This document shows, in pieces, positions 7,579-14,859 of a stretch of 23,326 nucleotides of DNA. This DNA comes from an uncultured Oscillospiraceae bacterium. GTDB lineage: Bacteria; Bacillota; Clostridia; Oscillospirales; Ruminococcaceae. The notes beneath the pieces were generated by a model that saw nothing but the letters and a program-made list of their open reading frames with translations, had not been told where the DNA came from and ran no database searches. The position numbers were made by a program, and so were the translations under genes. The stretch lies in assembly GCA_900543705.1 (NCBI GenBank), contig UQSL01000026.1, forward strand, positions 1 to 23,326. The letters are read 5' to 3'. Position 1 is the first letter of the stretch, and every line of letters starts with the position of its first letter.

Positions 7579-8208
7579 TTATTCAGCGGGAACCCCTGTC
7601 TCCACATTGACATTGCCGAACGAGTCAATTGTGGTTCCGTCATCTGCATAGACAGGTGTGAAATATTCAGACTGGATTGCCTCCGCCTTAAGATCAATCG
7701 TGATATCCTTACCGATCATTTCGTTTCCCCAAGTAGGAGGAATGGTCACCTGGTCGAAAATCATGGAAGAGGAACCATCCTCCCCTGCTGCTGCAAGAGC
7801 GGTCTGGTAATAATACTTACCGTCGACCGGACTCTTAACCCATCCGTCCAGAACATGAAGGCCGCTTTCCAGCTCAGATTGGTATTTTGCCTTATCTTCT
7901 TCGCTCATGTCCTCAAAGTAGCTGCCACCGATGACAATACTTGCACGAACATAAGCCGGATGACTTCCGGTATTTGTTACGGTTGGATCCTTTGTAATCA
8001 GCTGACCGGGTACCACATCGGAAATGTGCTTCGTACCATTCGTGAGTTTGTCAAATCCCGGTTCGGTCAACTCGATCTTGACTTCTCCGATTGTGACTAC
8101 ATTTCTCGTTCTGGCTTCACTCGACAGCCATGCAAGGGTTGCTCCCACGCATATCAGTGCCGCCAGCAGTACAGAAGACACAGCCACTGTAATCTTTTTC
8201 TTGTTCAT
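7579..8208 (-). CDS. SipW-dependent TasA/camelysin-like fibre protein
   Basis: A 209-residue secreted protein. It begins MNKKKITVAVSS and continues to GATLAWLSSEARTRNVVT, which matches the SipW-cognate signal-peptide pattern: basic start, hydrophobic core, G(A/S)T.A, aromatic residue, then a polar stretch. Cleavage is expected around the Ala-Trp junction. The mature part has the beta-strand pattern seen in TasA/CalY proteins, including VVPGQLITKDPTVTNTGSHP, with the next strand AYVRASIVIGG. In this family such strands build fibres by strand donation. GAGGAGGG lies eight bases before the ATG. It sits two genes after the signal peptidase and is flanked by RNA hairpins on both sides. The exact fibre role is inferred. 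Confidence 0.82.
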   Translation of the reverse strand: MNKKKITVAVSSVLLAALICVGATLAWLSSEARTRNVVTIGEVKIELTEPGFDKLTNGTKHISDVVPGQLITKDPTVTNTGSHPAYVRASIVIGGSYFEDMSEEDKAKYQSELESGLHVLDGWVKSPVDGKYYYQTALAAAGEDGSSSMIFDQVTIPPTWGNEMIGKDITIDLKAEAIQSEYFTPVYADDGTTIDSFGNVNVETGVPAE

Positions 8209-8231
8209 GGTTGACCCTCCTCGGGAGATTT

Positions 8232-8260
8232 ACCTGGTTCCCGTATACCTGAAACCAGGT
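8232..8260 (-). other. Intergenic stem-loop in the fibre operon (before the second TasA-like gene)
   Basis: On the minus-strand RNA, ACCUGGUUUC pairs with GGAACCAGGU (10 pairs, one G-U wobble); on the plus strand the same position would be a C-A mismatch. The sequence is therefore best explained as a structure of the operon mRNA. It lies in a 72-base gap just upstream of the ribosome binding site of the next gene. Confidence 0.55.
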
Positions 8261-8280
8261 GCCGATTCAATCATAATTGA

Positions 8281-8916
8281 TTAAAATACGTTTGGGAACT
8301 GCTGTGCAAATGCTGCCTGTGCTGCTGTAAGATCATTCACGTTTGCTGCCTGGATAGCATAAGCTTTTACACTAATATCAAAGCTGCTTGCAGTAATAGA
8401 GGAAACCGTGTTTGCAATGCTTACCTGAGTGAAGACTGCCTCGGTTGCTTCATTGGCTGCTTTCGTAGTATTGTAGTAAGCGATGACTTTGTCTGCATCT
8501 TTGTCAACGATGGTCCAATTGGCGTCGTTCCATGCAATGTCTACATAGTCAGGAAGGTCTGTTTTGTCAACAACAACTGCAATCCAAACATCCTGAGTGG
8601 AAGTGTTCTTTACCATCGGGTTTTTCGCTACTTCGCTGCCCGGTGCAAAGGTTGCCGCTTCTGTGATACCAAGTGTTTCGCTGCCTTTGTAATCCGGGTT
8701 TGCAGTAGTGCCGTCCGGATTGGTTCCTTCCCCGAAGTTGTAGCCGTCCCATGCAGGCTCGCGGAGCTCGATGGAAAGGTTGGTGCCCGGTGCGGTAAAG
8801 GTGTTCTTCATGGTCTGGGTCTGTGCGCTCAGGTATGCAAGGGTTGCCCCAATCGAGATGGCCCCAACAAGCGCGAGGGATGCAATTGCGGTGACGATTT
8901 TCTTTTTGTTTTTCAT
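8281..8916 (-). CDS. SipW-dependent TasA/camelysin-like fibre protein
   Basis: A 211-residue secreted protein. The ATG at 8916 is chosen because GGAGG lies eight bases upstream; the longer in-frame TTG start at 8931 would overlap that ribosome binding site. The N-terminus is MKNKKKIVTAIASLALVG followed by GATLAYLSAQTQTMKNTFT, the clearest SipW-cognate signal in the window. The mature region includes an extended loop (SIELREPAWDGYNFGEG), then PGSEVAKNPMVKNTSTQDVW, and a C-terminal strand region ending QFPNVF. The pattern of a proline-glycine turn, KNPxVxNT and a beta strand is shared with its operon neighbours. It lies directly after the signal peptidase gene, a typical position for a major subunit, and has the size of one; this is inference. 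Confidence 0.84.
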   Translation of the reverse strand: MKNKKKIVTAIASLALVGAISIGATLAYLSAQTQTMKNTFTAPGTNLSIELREPAWDGYNFGEGTNPDGTTANPDYKGSETLGITEAATFAPGSEVAKNPMVKNTSTQDVWIAVVVDKTDLPDYVDIAWNDANWTIVDKDADKVIAYYNTTKAANEATEAVFTQVSIANTVSSITASSFDISVKAYAIQAANVNDLTAAQAAFAQQFPNVF

Positions 8917-8956
8917 AGTTTGTACCTCCAATAATTCATAGGGTTTTATTTACTCT

Positions 8957-9475
8957 TTATGGACCATCCGGTCCATCGGATACGGTTGTTTTCCCCTTGT
9001 CTTTTTCAAACAAGTCTGGAATGAAATTCAAAAGCAGGATGACCAGGATGACCCCGATTGCTGCTACGATTCCCATTGGCGTTTTAATGTTCAAAGAAAT
9101 ATACCCTAAGAGCGGTATACTGAATTTGGATGCCCGTCCAACCAAGGTATCAAAACTTCTCGCACCGTCATCTGTGTTGTTTGCCTTTCCCTGTGTGACA
9201 TATTCCCGTTTGTCCATATCCAGAGAGATCACATAGTGCGTAGCATAGCTTCCATCCGAAAGCTTAAAGGTAATTGCATCCCCGACTTTCAACTCTTCGG
9301 GTTCCACCTTTTTCACATAGACGATACTTCCCACATGATAATCCGGTTCCATACTCGGACTTATAACTGCCAACGGCTGGTAACCGAATACATAAGGGAG
9401 AAGCAGCGCTCCTGCAATAGCAATCATGACAATCAGCAGCAGCGTGGAAAGTCCACTACAGATTTTTTTAATCAC
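8957..9475 (-). CDS. sipW: SipW-type signal peptidase I
   Basis: A 172-residue membrane peptidase that would process the SipW-type signal peptides of the adjacent genes. A GTG at 9475, five bases after GGAGG, is the likely start; an in-frame TTG at 9487 overlaps the ribosome binding site. An N-terminal membrane segment (about 7-30) is followed by VISPSMEPDY with catalytic Ser41 and by SYATHYV with His80. His in place of the usual bacterial Lys defines the ER-like/SipW branch (Ser-His type). GKANNTDDGA supplies the conserved Asp region near 102. A second membrane segment (about 134-154) follows, then a short charged tail. It sits between two of its probable substrates in the operon. The symbol refers to the SipW type; orthology to B. 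subtilis SipW is not proven. Confidence 0.9.
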   Translation of the reverse strand: MIKKICSGLSTLLLIVMIAIAGALLLPYVFGYQPLAVISPSMEPDYHVGSIVYVKKVEPEELKVGDAITFKLSDGSYATHYVISLDMDKREYVTQGKANNTDDGARSFDTLVGRASKFSIPLLGYISLNIKTPMGIVAAIGVILVILLLNFIPDLFEKDKGKTTVSDGPDGP

Positions 9476-9495
9476 AGTTTCCTCCAAGCTTCTGT

Positions 9496-10155
9496 TTAGT
9501 CAATCGAGACGATGTTGCCCTGGGCGTCGAATTTGAAGCCGGACCCCCAAGCCTGAGTCAGTGCGGTTTGCTGAGCGCCGTCTGTCTTCTGAATTGCCTC
9601 AGAGATAACGTCCACCTGCAGGTCGTCAAACTTGCTTTCCTCTTCCATCTGAACTTCTTTGAGAAGCAGGGTAGTCATAGCTCCTGGTTTTACCGGTGCT
9701 TTGTAATAAAAGGTGCCGTCCTTGTAAATCCAGTCGGAATTCCAGTCATCTGTGAGCACCAGTCTGACGCCACCGCAATCGATGATGTTTTCAACCGGTT
9801 CACTCATGGACAGCGGAAAACTTTCTGCATTCGCATGAGCCATGCTTTCGGTATCGGTATACTTCCAGCTCGGAACCAATTTCACACGGACATAAGCATC
9901 AATGTTCCCGGTGTTTTTAATCTGAACTTCTTTTTTCGCACCGGAATCGGGAAACTCTGAAACCACATTGGAGCTTTCCGGGGTATCGCTGCTGTTTTCC
10001 TCCGTGTCGATGGACACAGTACCCGGAGTAAAGCGGTTCGTCATATCCTGCGACTGGTGCGCCAGGAATGCCGCCGTGCTTCCCACGGCGAGCATCACCG
10101 CCATCGCAATGACGGAGGAAATCAGAATCAGCCGTTTTTTCTTTGCCTGTTTCAT
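9496..10155 (-). CDS. SipW-dependent TasA-like secreted protein
   Basis: A 219-residue exported protein. It starts MKQAKKKRLILISSV and continues to GSTAAFLAHQSQDMTNRFT, matching the same SipW-cognate signal pattern as two genes downstream. The mature region has TPGTVSIDTEE, then KKEVQIKNTGNIDAYVRVKL, a hallmark strand pattern of TasA/camelysin-like proteins, and a WKY...WNSDWIYKDGTFYYKAPVKPG segment (given in part). The start has GGAGG nine bases upstream. It lies between the VWA protein and SipW, 16 and 20 bases from each. It could be an adaptor linking the large VWA protein to the fibre or a minor subunit; I infer this from position only. Confidence 0.82.
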   Translation of the reverse strand: MKQAKKKRLILISSVIAMAVMLAVGSTAAFLAHQSQDMTNRFTPGTVSIDTEENSSDTPESSNVVSEFPDSGAKKEVQIKNTGNIDAYVRVKLVPSWKYTDTESMAHANAESFPLSMSEPVENIIDCGGVRLVLTDDWNSDWIYKDGTFYYKAPVKPGAMTTLLLKEVQMEEESKFDDLQVDVISEAIQKTDGAQQTALTQAWGSGFKFDAQGNIVSID

Positions 10156-10171
10156 GCTCTATTTCCTCCTT

Positions 10172-13057
10172 TTACTGTTTGTCAAAATAGTTCGTAACGC
10201 TCTCATATGCTCCGAACCACTGATCGGTCTCTTTCTTATTTGTGATGGAGGCTGTCAGTTCCGGATGATCCTTATCAAGTTTCTGGCCGTTTGTATAAGC
10301 CGTGCTGTCCGCCTGATATCTCCAAGACCAGTTGTCATCTTCTGCCACGGTGTAGGTACCTGTTTTCAGGTTCGTGATGGTCTTGCTCTCGTTCGCGCGG
10401 AGCACGACGTCGAAGCTAACGCCCGTATCACTTTTGACATGGAACAGGAAGGTCTGATTCGGATCCATGTTTGTTGTATCCTTGACGATTTTGCTCACGG
10501 TCATTTGGCCGGCTTTAACGTGCACTGTATAGGTTCCTGTCGCTGTTACCTGATAACCGTTTTCCTCAGTTCCGTTAACATAGCCATCGGAGTTTGCGGT
10601 GGAAGTCTCTGTCGGGGTACCTGCTGCGTAACTTGCAGTGAGGTTGTAATCGACATCACCAGTGGCCGCCGGTGTCTGATGGGTACTCGGGTTGGTATCC
10701 CAGACGTAGTTGACGCCCTGCAGCAAATCCTCTTTCATCTGCTCCTTGGTCTGGTCATCATAGGGAACAGACTCACCAAGGAAAATGGTATTCTCCGCAT
10801 TGCCAACCTCCAGGATAACTTTGACATTGACGAAAGGTTGCGAATCAAATGCGTGGAACGGGCTCTTGCCAATCTGGATGCCGGACTCTTCTTCGACGTT
10901 GGTTGCTACATTGTTGCCGCCAATATAATCATCCTTTGCACGGACTTTGATGATTCTCTTCCAGCCAGGATTTGCTTCATTGCCGGTCAGTGTCTGGTTT
11001 GTCCAAGTGACTTTGTTGCCGGAAAGGACAGCCTCTGTATCCACTGTACCGTCAGCCTGATAGACGCCGACAACTTCAAACTCATCTTCCACCACATCTG
11101 TGATGTTCGCGCCCGTAATTGGAATAATGGTTCCTGCTCCAATGGTTTCCTCGTAGGTGTATTTCTCATAAATGGCACGAATATTTTCTGAACCGGTATC
11201 GCTCCACTCGTAAGTGTAAGTGGTAGATACTTTGTTTCTGTAGTACAGTTCGTGATAGTCACCCGTATAATAACTCTGACCGGCTGGGTTGTAAGTTGAG
11301 GTATTGCCTACGTAACTGTAACGGTAACCGTCCAATCCTTCCCAGCTTCTGGTGTAGATATCTCCGGTATAGGGATGCTCGGTCTTACTAAACCCCCCGC
11401 CGTTCCATTCGTACGTGTAGTAGTACCACTCAATCCCTTCCACGGTTTCATGAGGAATTTGATTTACCGTTGCAGTCATGTAGTCGTCCGGATTCTCGCT
11501 CGGCGGGTTGTTGTCTCCGGTTCCGGTATACACCAGGTAGGATTTACCTGCCGTCGATGTATCCGGAGTAACGGTTCCAATCTGGCGGAAAGCTGTCTTT
11601 TCAATCGTATCTCCCGCTGCTACCTTGTTGGACCAAGCCTGGAGGGTGATATCATAGGTGCGATCGTCCCAGCTGGTAATCTTTGCATCCTTGGAAGAAC
11701 CATAGATGCTCTTGTCAATCTGCACCGTGACATAGGGGACTTCAAAAAACTGATCTTTGCTGTCGTCCTGCTGATTGTAGCTTACCTTTGCCTCATCATT
11801 GGTCGGCAGGGTGTAGGTACCTGCATCCACATAGACGTTGTCTTTGAGTTTCACTCGGAAAACCGCTTTATACGTGTGGTTTTCAAAATCCGAGGTAATA
11901 TCTCCAAATGGAACACTCACTGTGTTTCCGTTGATAGAAGCCTGTGCGGTAATTTCCTGATTGTCTTTATAAACCTTGATTTCCTCCGCTCCGGAGACAA
12001 TTTCAAAGTCCTCGTTGACGATATCGGAGAGAACGACGTCATTCGCATTAAAATGCTGCTCGGTCGTCTTTTTAATTCTGCTGGTGATGTTGTTAAAGAT
12101 CGGAGTAAAATCTCCACCTTTTGAAACTTCATAGTAATACGGGCCATCGGTATCCGCTTCAGAAGCGTAATTAGAAGTATCCAGCCCGTCATAGCCGATT
12201 GCAAAAACCTTTGCACCAAGGCCCGCTTTTCCCGAGAACACTGTAGCGCCGCCAACGGTTCTGGTTACACTGTTACCGACAGGCGCTTTGAGTGCCTCCG
12301 CCCAGGCAATTGCACAGTCTTTGTTGTAACCTTTGCTATCTTTGCTACCTGTTCCATATCCGTTAATTCCATCACCCTTGATATAGGTCAAACGGTATGT
12401 CGGATTGCCATCGGATAAAAAGACTACAAATTTTTGCTGTGCGCTAGAATTCTCCAAAAGCTCATAGGCCTTTTGAAAACCAGCCTCGGTATTGGTACCG
12501 CCTCCTGCATTGATGTTGGACTGGATATAGTTATTGACCACGGTAGTGCTGTTTTGGAAATCCTGATAAACTACAGAATTCTTCATACTGCAATTTGCAT
12601 TTGCTGTGCTAGGACCGCTAAAACCGACTACTGCAACCTGGACATACTGCTCATTGCCGCCCAAAACACTTGTAACCAAATTCTTTGCTTCGTCCTTAAC
12701 GTCCTGCATGATGCCATATGTGTTGCTCATACTGTTGGACTTGTCAATGACCAGAACGATATCGGTCGTTTTGTAAGTGGTGTCCGTCGTGCTCTTTTTC
12801 GGCTGCATTTCAAGAGTGATGTCATAGTAGCCATCCTTACCTGCAACGGGAGTCGCTGTTTTTCTCAGCAGCCCGTCATCTCTTCCCGAAACGAAGAAAT
12901 CTCCGTTGCCGGAGTCAGAGGGCTGGGGCTGATTCCCTGCCGCACCCATCAGGTTTGCATCCGCTGCAATCGAATTTTCTGGCGAATAAACCGCTATCAT
13001 GGTGACCGCTAAAATAAAAGAAAGAGCACGGAGACATGCTTTCTTCAATTTTTTCAT
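10172..13057 (-). CDS. Large secreted von Willebrand A-domain surface protein (putative fibre adhesin)
   Basis: A 961-residue exported protein, first gene of the fibre operon. A Sec signal peptide ends around SIAA-DANL (about 32). A VWA domain spans about 97-330 with a complete metal-ion site: Asp105-x-Ser107-x-Ser109, Thr188 or Thr190 in GGGTNTEAG, and Asp216 in FLSDGNPT. Several beta-rich modules follow, of the kind seen in pilus adhesins with isopeptide-forming domains. A C-terminal domain beginning MTVSKIVKDTTNMDPNQTF resembles a Cna-B-like module. It ends WFGAYESVTNYFDKQ, with no LPXTG motif and no membrane anchor. Metal-dependent VWA domains at the tips of pili bind host or matrix ligands, so an adhesive tip is plausible. 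GGAGAG precedes the ATG. Confidence 0.85.
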   Translation of the reverse strand: MKKLKKACLRALSFILAVTMIAVYSPENSIAADANLMGAAGNQPQPSDSGNGDFFVSGRDDGLLRKTATPVAGKDGYYDITLEMQPKKSTTDTTYKTTDIVLVIDKSNSMSNTYGIMQDVKDEAKNLVTSVLGGNEQYVQVAVVGFSGPSTANANCSMKNSVVYQDFQNSTTVVNNYIQSNINAGGGTNTEAGFQKAYELLENSSAQQKFVVFLSDGNPTYRLTYIKGDGINGYGTGSKDSKGYNKDCAIAWAEALKAPVGNSVTRTVGGATVFSGKAGLGAKVFAIGYDGLDTSNYASEADTDGPYYYEVSKGGDFTPIFNNITSRIKKTTEQHFNANDVVLSDIVNEDFEIVSGAEEIKVYKDNQEITAQASINGNTVSVPFGDITSDFENHTYKAVFRVKLKDNVYVDAGTYTLPTNDEAKVSYNQQDDSKDQFFEVPYVTVQIDKSIYGSSKDAKITSWDDRTYDITLQAWSNKVAAGDTIEKTAFRQIGTVTPDTSTAGKSYLVYTGTGDNNPPSENPDDYMTATVNQIPHETVEGIEWYYYTYEWNGGGFSKTEHPYTGDIYTRSWEGLDGYRYSYVGNTSTYNPAGQSYYTGDYHELYYRNKVSTTYTYEWSDTGSENIRAIYEKYTYEETIGAGTIIPITGANITDVVEDEFEVVGVYQADGTVDTEAVLSGNKVTWTNQTLTGNEANPGWKRIIKVRAKDDYIGGNNVATNVEEESGIQIGKSPFHAFDSQPFVNVKVILEVGNAENTIFLGESVPYDDQTKEQMKEDLLQGVNYVWDTNPSTHQTPAATGDVDYNLTASYAAGTPTETSTANSDGYVNGTEENGYQVTATGTYTVHVKAGQMTVSKIVKDTTNMDPNQTFLFHVKSDTGVSFDVVLRANESKTITNLKTGTYTVAEDDNWSWRYQADSTAYTNGQKLDKDHPELTASITNKKETDQWFGAYESVTNYFDKQ

Positions 13058-13386
13058 TCTAACACTCTCCTTAATTTATCTACGGATTCCCGCGACAGAT
13101 GGGCGAAACTGTTTAGGCAACCGAGCACGTTTTCTCGTTACTATGGGTATATCATATCACTGAGAGGTCACATGCCAGTCACAAAAGTCATATTTTTGTA
13201 ATTTTTTTGGGAATTTTTATCAACTATTAAAATTTTGCATCAGAAAGCGGCAGTAAACACATTTTTAGCTTTCAAATAATAAATCGGATTGCCACAAAAC
13301 TCTGTATTTCGTAGAACCCAAGCGGACTTTCGCTGGTACATGCACGCTTTACAAAATTTTGAATAGGATGAAAGGAGGTGGTTTTG
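13058..13386. other. 329-base divergent intergenic region between the fibre operon and sigK
   Basis: No gene is visible. The left part holds the fibre-operon leader, a minus-strand -10-like hexamer and three GTCACA-like repeats. The right part is AT-rich and leads to the strong AAAGGAGGTGG ribosome binding site of sigK. I could not recognise a confident SigE-type promoter for sigK here, although a sporulation promoter would be expected. Confidence 0.6.
13151..13192 (-). promoter_or_regulatory. Fibre-operon promoter with direct-repeat operator
   Basis: On the minus strand TATGAT (plus coordinates 13151-13156) is a good -10, but the -35 position (about 13174-13179) is poor. Overlapping and upstream of it, the plus strand shows GTCACA at 13167-13172, GTCACA at 13178-13183 (11 bases apart, one helical turn) and GTCATA at 13187-13192. 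A weak -35 covered by phased direct repeats suggests an activator, such as a response regulator, but the regulator is not in the window. Confidence 0.45.
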
Positions 13387-14091
13387 ATGTTTTTGGACTT
13401 TTTTACAAACCTGTTTCAAAATTTCCTGTTTTACGCCCTGCATGTAACGCAGACAGGTTCCTTTCCCAAACCGTTAAGCTCCAGGGAAGAACAGGAGTAC
13501 CTGCTGCGCGTCAAACACGGAGATACGAAAGCTGCGGATATTCTGATTGAGCACAATCTGCGGCTCGTCGCCCACATTATAAAAAAGTACTATTCCAATT
13601 ATAAAGATCAGGAGGATTTAATTTCGATCGGCACCATCGGGCTCATCAAAGCTGTTTCTACCTTTGACTGTGAAAAAGGCGCTCGGTTTGCTACATATGC
13701 GTCCAAGTGTATCGAAAATGAAATCTTGATGTATTTCCGTTCCCAAAAGAAAACGCTGTCCGACGTCTATATCTCGGATACCATTGATACGGACAAAGAC
13801 GGCAACAGTTTGACTTTGTTGGATATGATTGCAGATGAAACAAACATCATGGAGGATGTCGACCTAAAAATCCAATCGGAAAAGGTCCGGGTGATAATAG
13901 ACCGCTGTCTGACAGCAAGAGAGAAAAAAATTATCCAAATGCGCTACGGTCTTTTGACACAGCATCCGCTGACACAAAGAGAGGTTGCTAAAAAGTTGGC
14001 CATCTCCCGCTCCTATGTCAGCCGAATCGAGAAAAAAGCTTTGGAGAAACTTCGGGAAGAAATGGAAAAAGGCGAAAAGGCCTCTGAGTAA
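13387..14091 (+). CDS. sigK: RNA polymerase sporulation sigma factor SigK
   Basis: A 234-residue sigma-70 family factor for late mother-cell transcription during sporulation. The ATG at 13387 is preferred over an in-frame GTG at 13378, which lies inside the ribosome binding site AAAGGAGGTGG. The N-terminus (FLDFFTNLFQNFLFY) is the hydrophobic pro-sequence of SigK, followed by SFPKPLSSREEQEYL. Region 2 is NLRLVAHIIKKYYSN then EDLISIGTIGLIKAVSTFD; region 4 has REKKIIQMRYGL and the helix-turn-helix TQREVAKKLAISRSYVSRIE (20 residues). The gene is uninterrupted, with no skin-type prophage insertion. In the family, the pro-sequence must be removed before activity. It is transcribed divergently from the fibre operon. 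Confidence 0.93.
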   Translation: MFLDFFTNLFQNFLFYALHVTQTGSFPKPLSSREEQEYLLRVKHGDTKAADILIEHNLRLVAHIIKKYYSNYKDQEDLISIGTIGLIKAVSTFDCEKGARFATYASKCIENEILMYFRSQKKTLSDVYISDTIDTDKDGNSLTLLDMIADETNIMEDVDLKIQSEKVRVIIDRCLTAREKKIIQMRYGLLTQHPLTQREVAKKLAISRSYVSRIEKKALEKLREEMEKGEKASE

Positions 14092-14120
14092 TTACCCTGT
14101 CTAACTTCCCAATCGCTGAA

Positions 14121-14152
14121 AAAAGCGGTGCCAAAGGAGTGGCACCGCTTTT
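14121..14152 (+). terminator. sigK terminator
   Basis: AAAAGCGGTGCCA at 14121-14133 pairs perfectly with TGGCACCGCTTTT at 14140-14152 around a six-base loop, 30 bases after the sigK stop. Its A-run and T-run make it usable in both directions. Confidence 0.88.
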
Positions 14153-14214
14153 ATTCTGCATGATTTTTTTCTGCATTTGATAAATTATCATCCATACAAC
14201 ATCCTATTATAATA

Positions 14215-14445
14215 GTAGCATACCTTTGCACCATTACCTGATGAAGCCGCCTCGACAATTCTTCACTTGAGGTCTTAGCTCATTCCCCCAATACGAAATC
14301 CCAAGCACTCCTGCCTTGCGAGTGTTTGAGCCTGTATCCTCTCAGCAGAATACTTATCACCAGATTAGAAAAGCATACGTACTCTTTTTTCACTTTTTGT
14401 GTAAAGAGACCAAAAAACCGCTGTCAGCCATTTGACAGCGGTTTT
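14215..14445 (+). ncRNA. Candidate structured non-coding RNA (unidentified)
   Basis: A plus-strand promoter-like pair, TTATCA (14185-14190) and TATAAT (14208-14213) with a 17-base spacer, would start transcription near 14220. The following segment contains nested inverted repeats: GCTCA...TGAGC enclosing CACTC...GAGTG, and CCTC...GAGG before them. It ends at a strong hairpin with a T-run (14414-14445). The size of about 225 bases and the layout suit a stable RNA such as 6S, but I cannot identify a family. The opposite strand is also possible. Confidence 0.25.
14414..14445 (-). terminator. ATP synthase operon terminator (bidirectional)
   Basis: AAAACCGCTGTCA at 14414-14426 pairs perfectly with TGACAGCGGTTTT at 14433-14445 around a six-base loop. 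On the minus strand it follows the atpC stop by seven bases and is followed by a T-run. Confidence 0.9.
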
Positions 14446-14451
14446 ATAGAC

Positions 14452-14853
14452 TTACCGAATGGAACCCACCCGAATTCGGTTGAGCGCTTTTTTGAGCTTG
14501 ATTTCTGCAAGGTCCAAGTCATGTTGGGACTGCATATTTTGGAGTTTGGCCTCGGCACGTTCTTTTGCGCGTTTGGCGCGTTCCATGTCAATCTCATCCG
14601 CCCACTCACAGGAGAGGGCCAATATGGTCGTTTCCGTCTTGTTCACCTTGAGAAAGCCGTTACCGACTGCTGCAAAGCGGACTTTTCCCTCCTGCCGGAC
14701 TGCGAGGCGCCCGATGGAGAGCGCCGCAACGTACCGTTCATGCCCGGCTAGGATTCCAACGTCGCCAGTTGTCGTGCGGGCAGTGACCTGTTCGACTTCT
14801 CCGTCAAAGACAAGGCGGTCCGGGGTCACAATTTTCAGATGGAATGTGGACAT
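14452..14853 (-). CDS. atpC: ATP synthase F1 subunit epsilon
   Basis: A 133-residue rotor subunit of the F1 part, binding gamma and the c ring and able to inhibit hydrolysis through its C-terminal helices. The N-terminal beta-sandwich is recognisable: FHLKIVTPDRLVFDGEVEQV, then GDVGILAGHERYVAALSIG. The C-terminal part (about 88-130) is an alpha-helical hairpin rich in Glu, Lys and Arg. Length is normal. It is the last gene of the operon, six bases after atpD, with GGGAGG before the ATG and a terminator right after the stop. Confidence 0.95.
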   Translation of the reverse strand: MSTFHLKIVTPDRLVFDGEVEQVTARTTTGDVGILAGHERYVAALSIGRLAVRQEGKVRFAAVGNGFLKVNKTETTILALSCEWADEIDMERAKRAKERAEAKLQNMQSQHDLDLAEIKLKKALNRIRVGSIR

Positions 14854-14859
14854 GGATTA

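Larger units (their letters stand above)
14092..14451. other. 360-base gene-free region between sigK and atpC
   Basis: It begins with the sigK terminator and ends with the atp operon terminator. The roughly 200 bases between are unexpectedly structured and richer in G+C than the flanking intergenic DNA. On the minus strand an open frame with ELSRRLHQVMVQRYATI ends at 14151-14153, but it has an upstream in-frame stop and no clear start, so I do not call it a gene. See the separate non-coding RNA candidate. Confidence 0.5.

Noticed and set aside
7447..8214. 255-codon plus-strand open frame
   Set aside because: Antisense to the 209-residue SipW-dependent protein, with no recognisable content.
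8917..8931. TTG start for the 211-residue TasA-like protein
   Set aside because: This start overlaps the GGAGG of the ATG at 8916, and the SipW-type signal begins at that ATG.
9968..11191. 407-codon plus-strand open frame opposite the VWA gene
   Set aside because: It is the antisense of the VWA and adjacent SipW-type gene, Cys/Ile/Val-rich without domain pattern, and has no ribosome binding site. The minus-strand reading explains the sequence fully.
14215..14445. Identification of the structured segment as 6S RNA
   Set aside because: Size and terminator fit, but I could not build the long closing stem and central bubble with confidence, so it remains unidentified.
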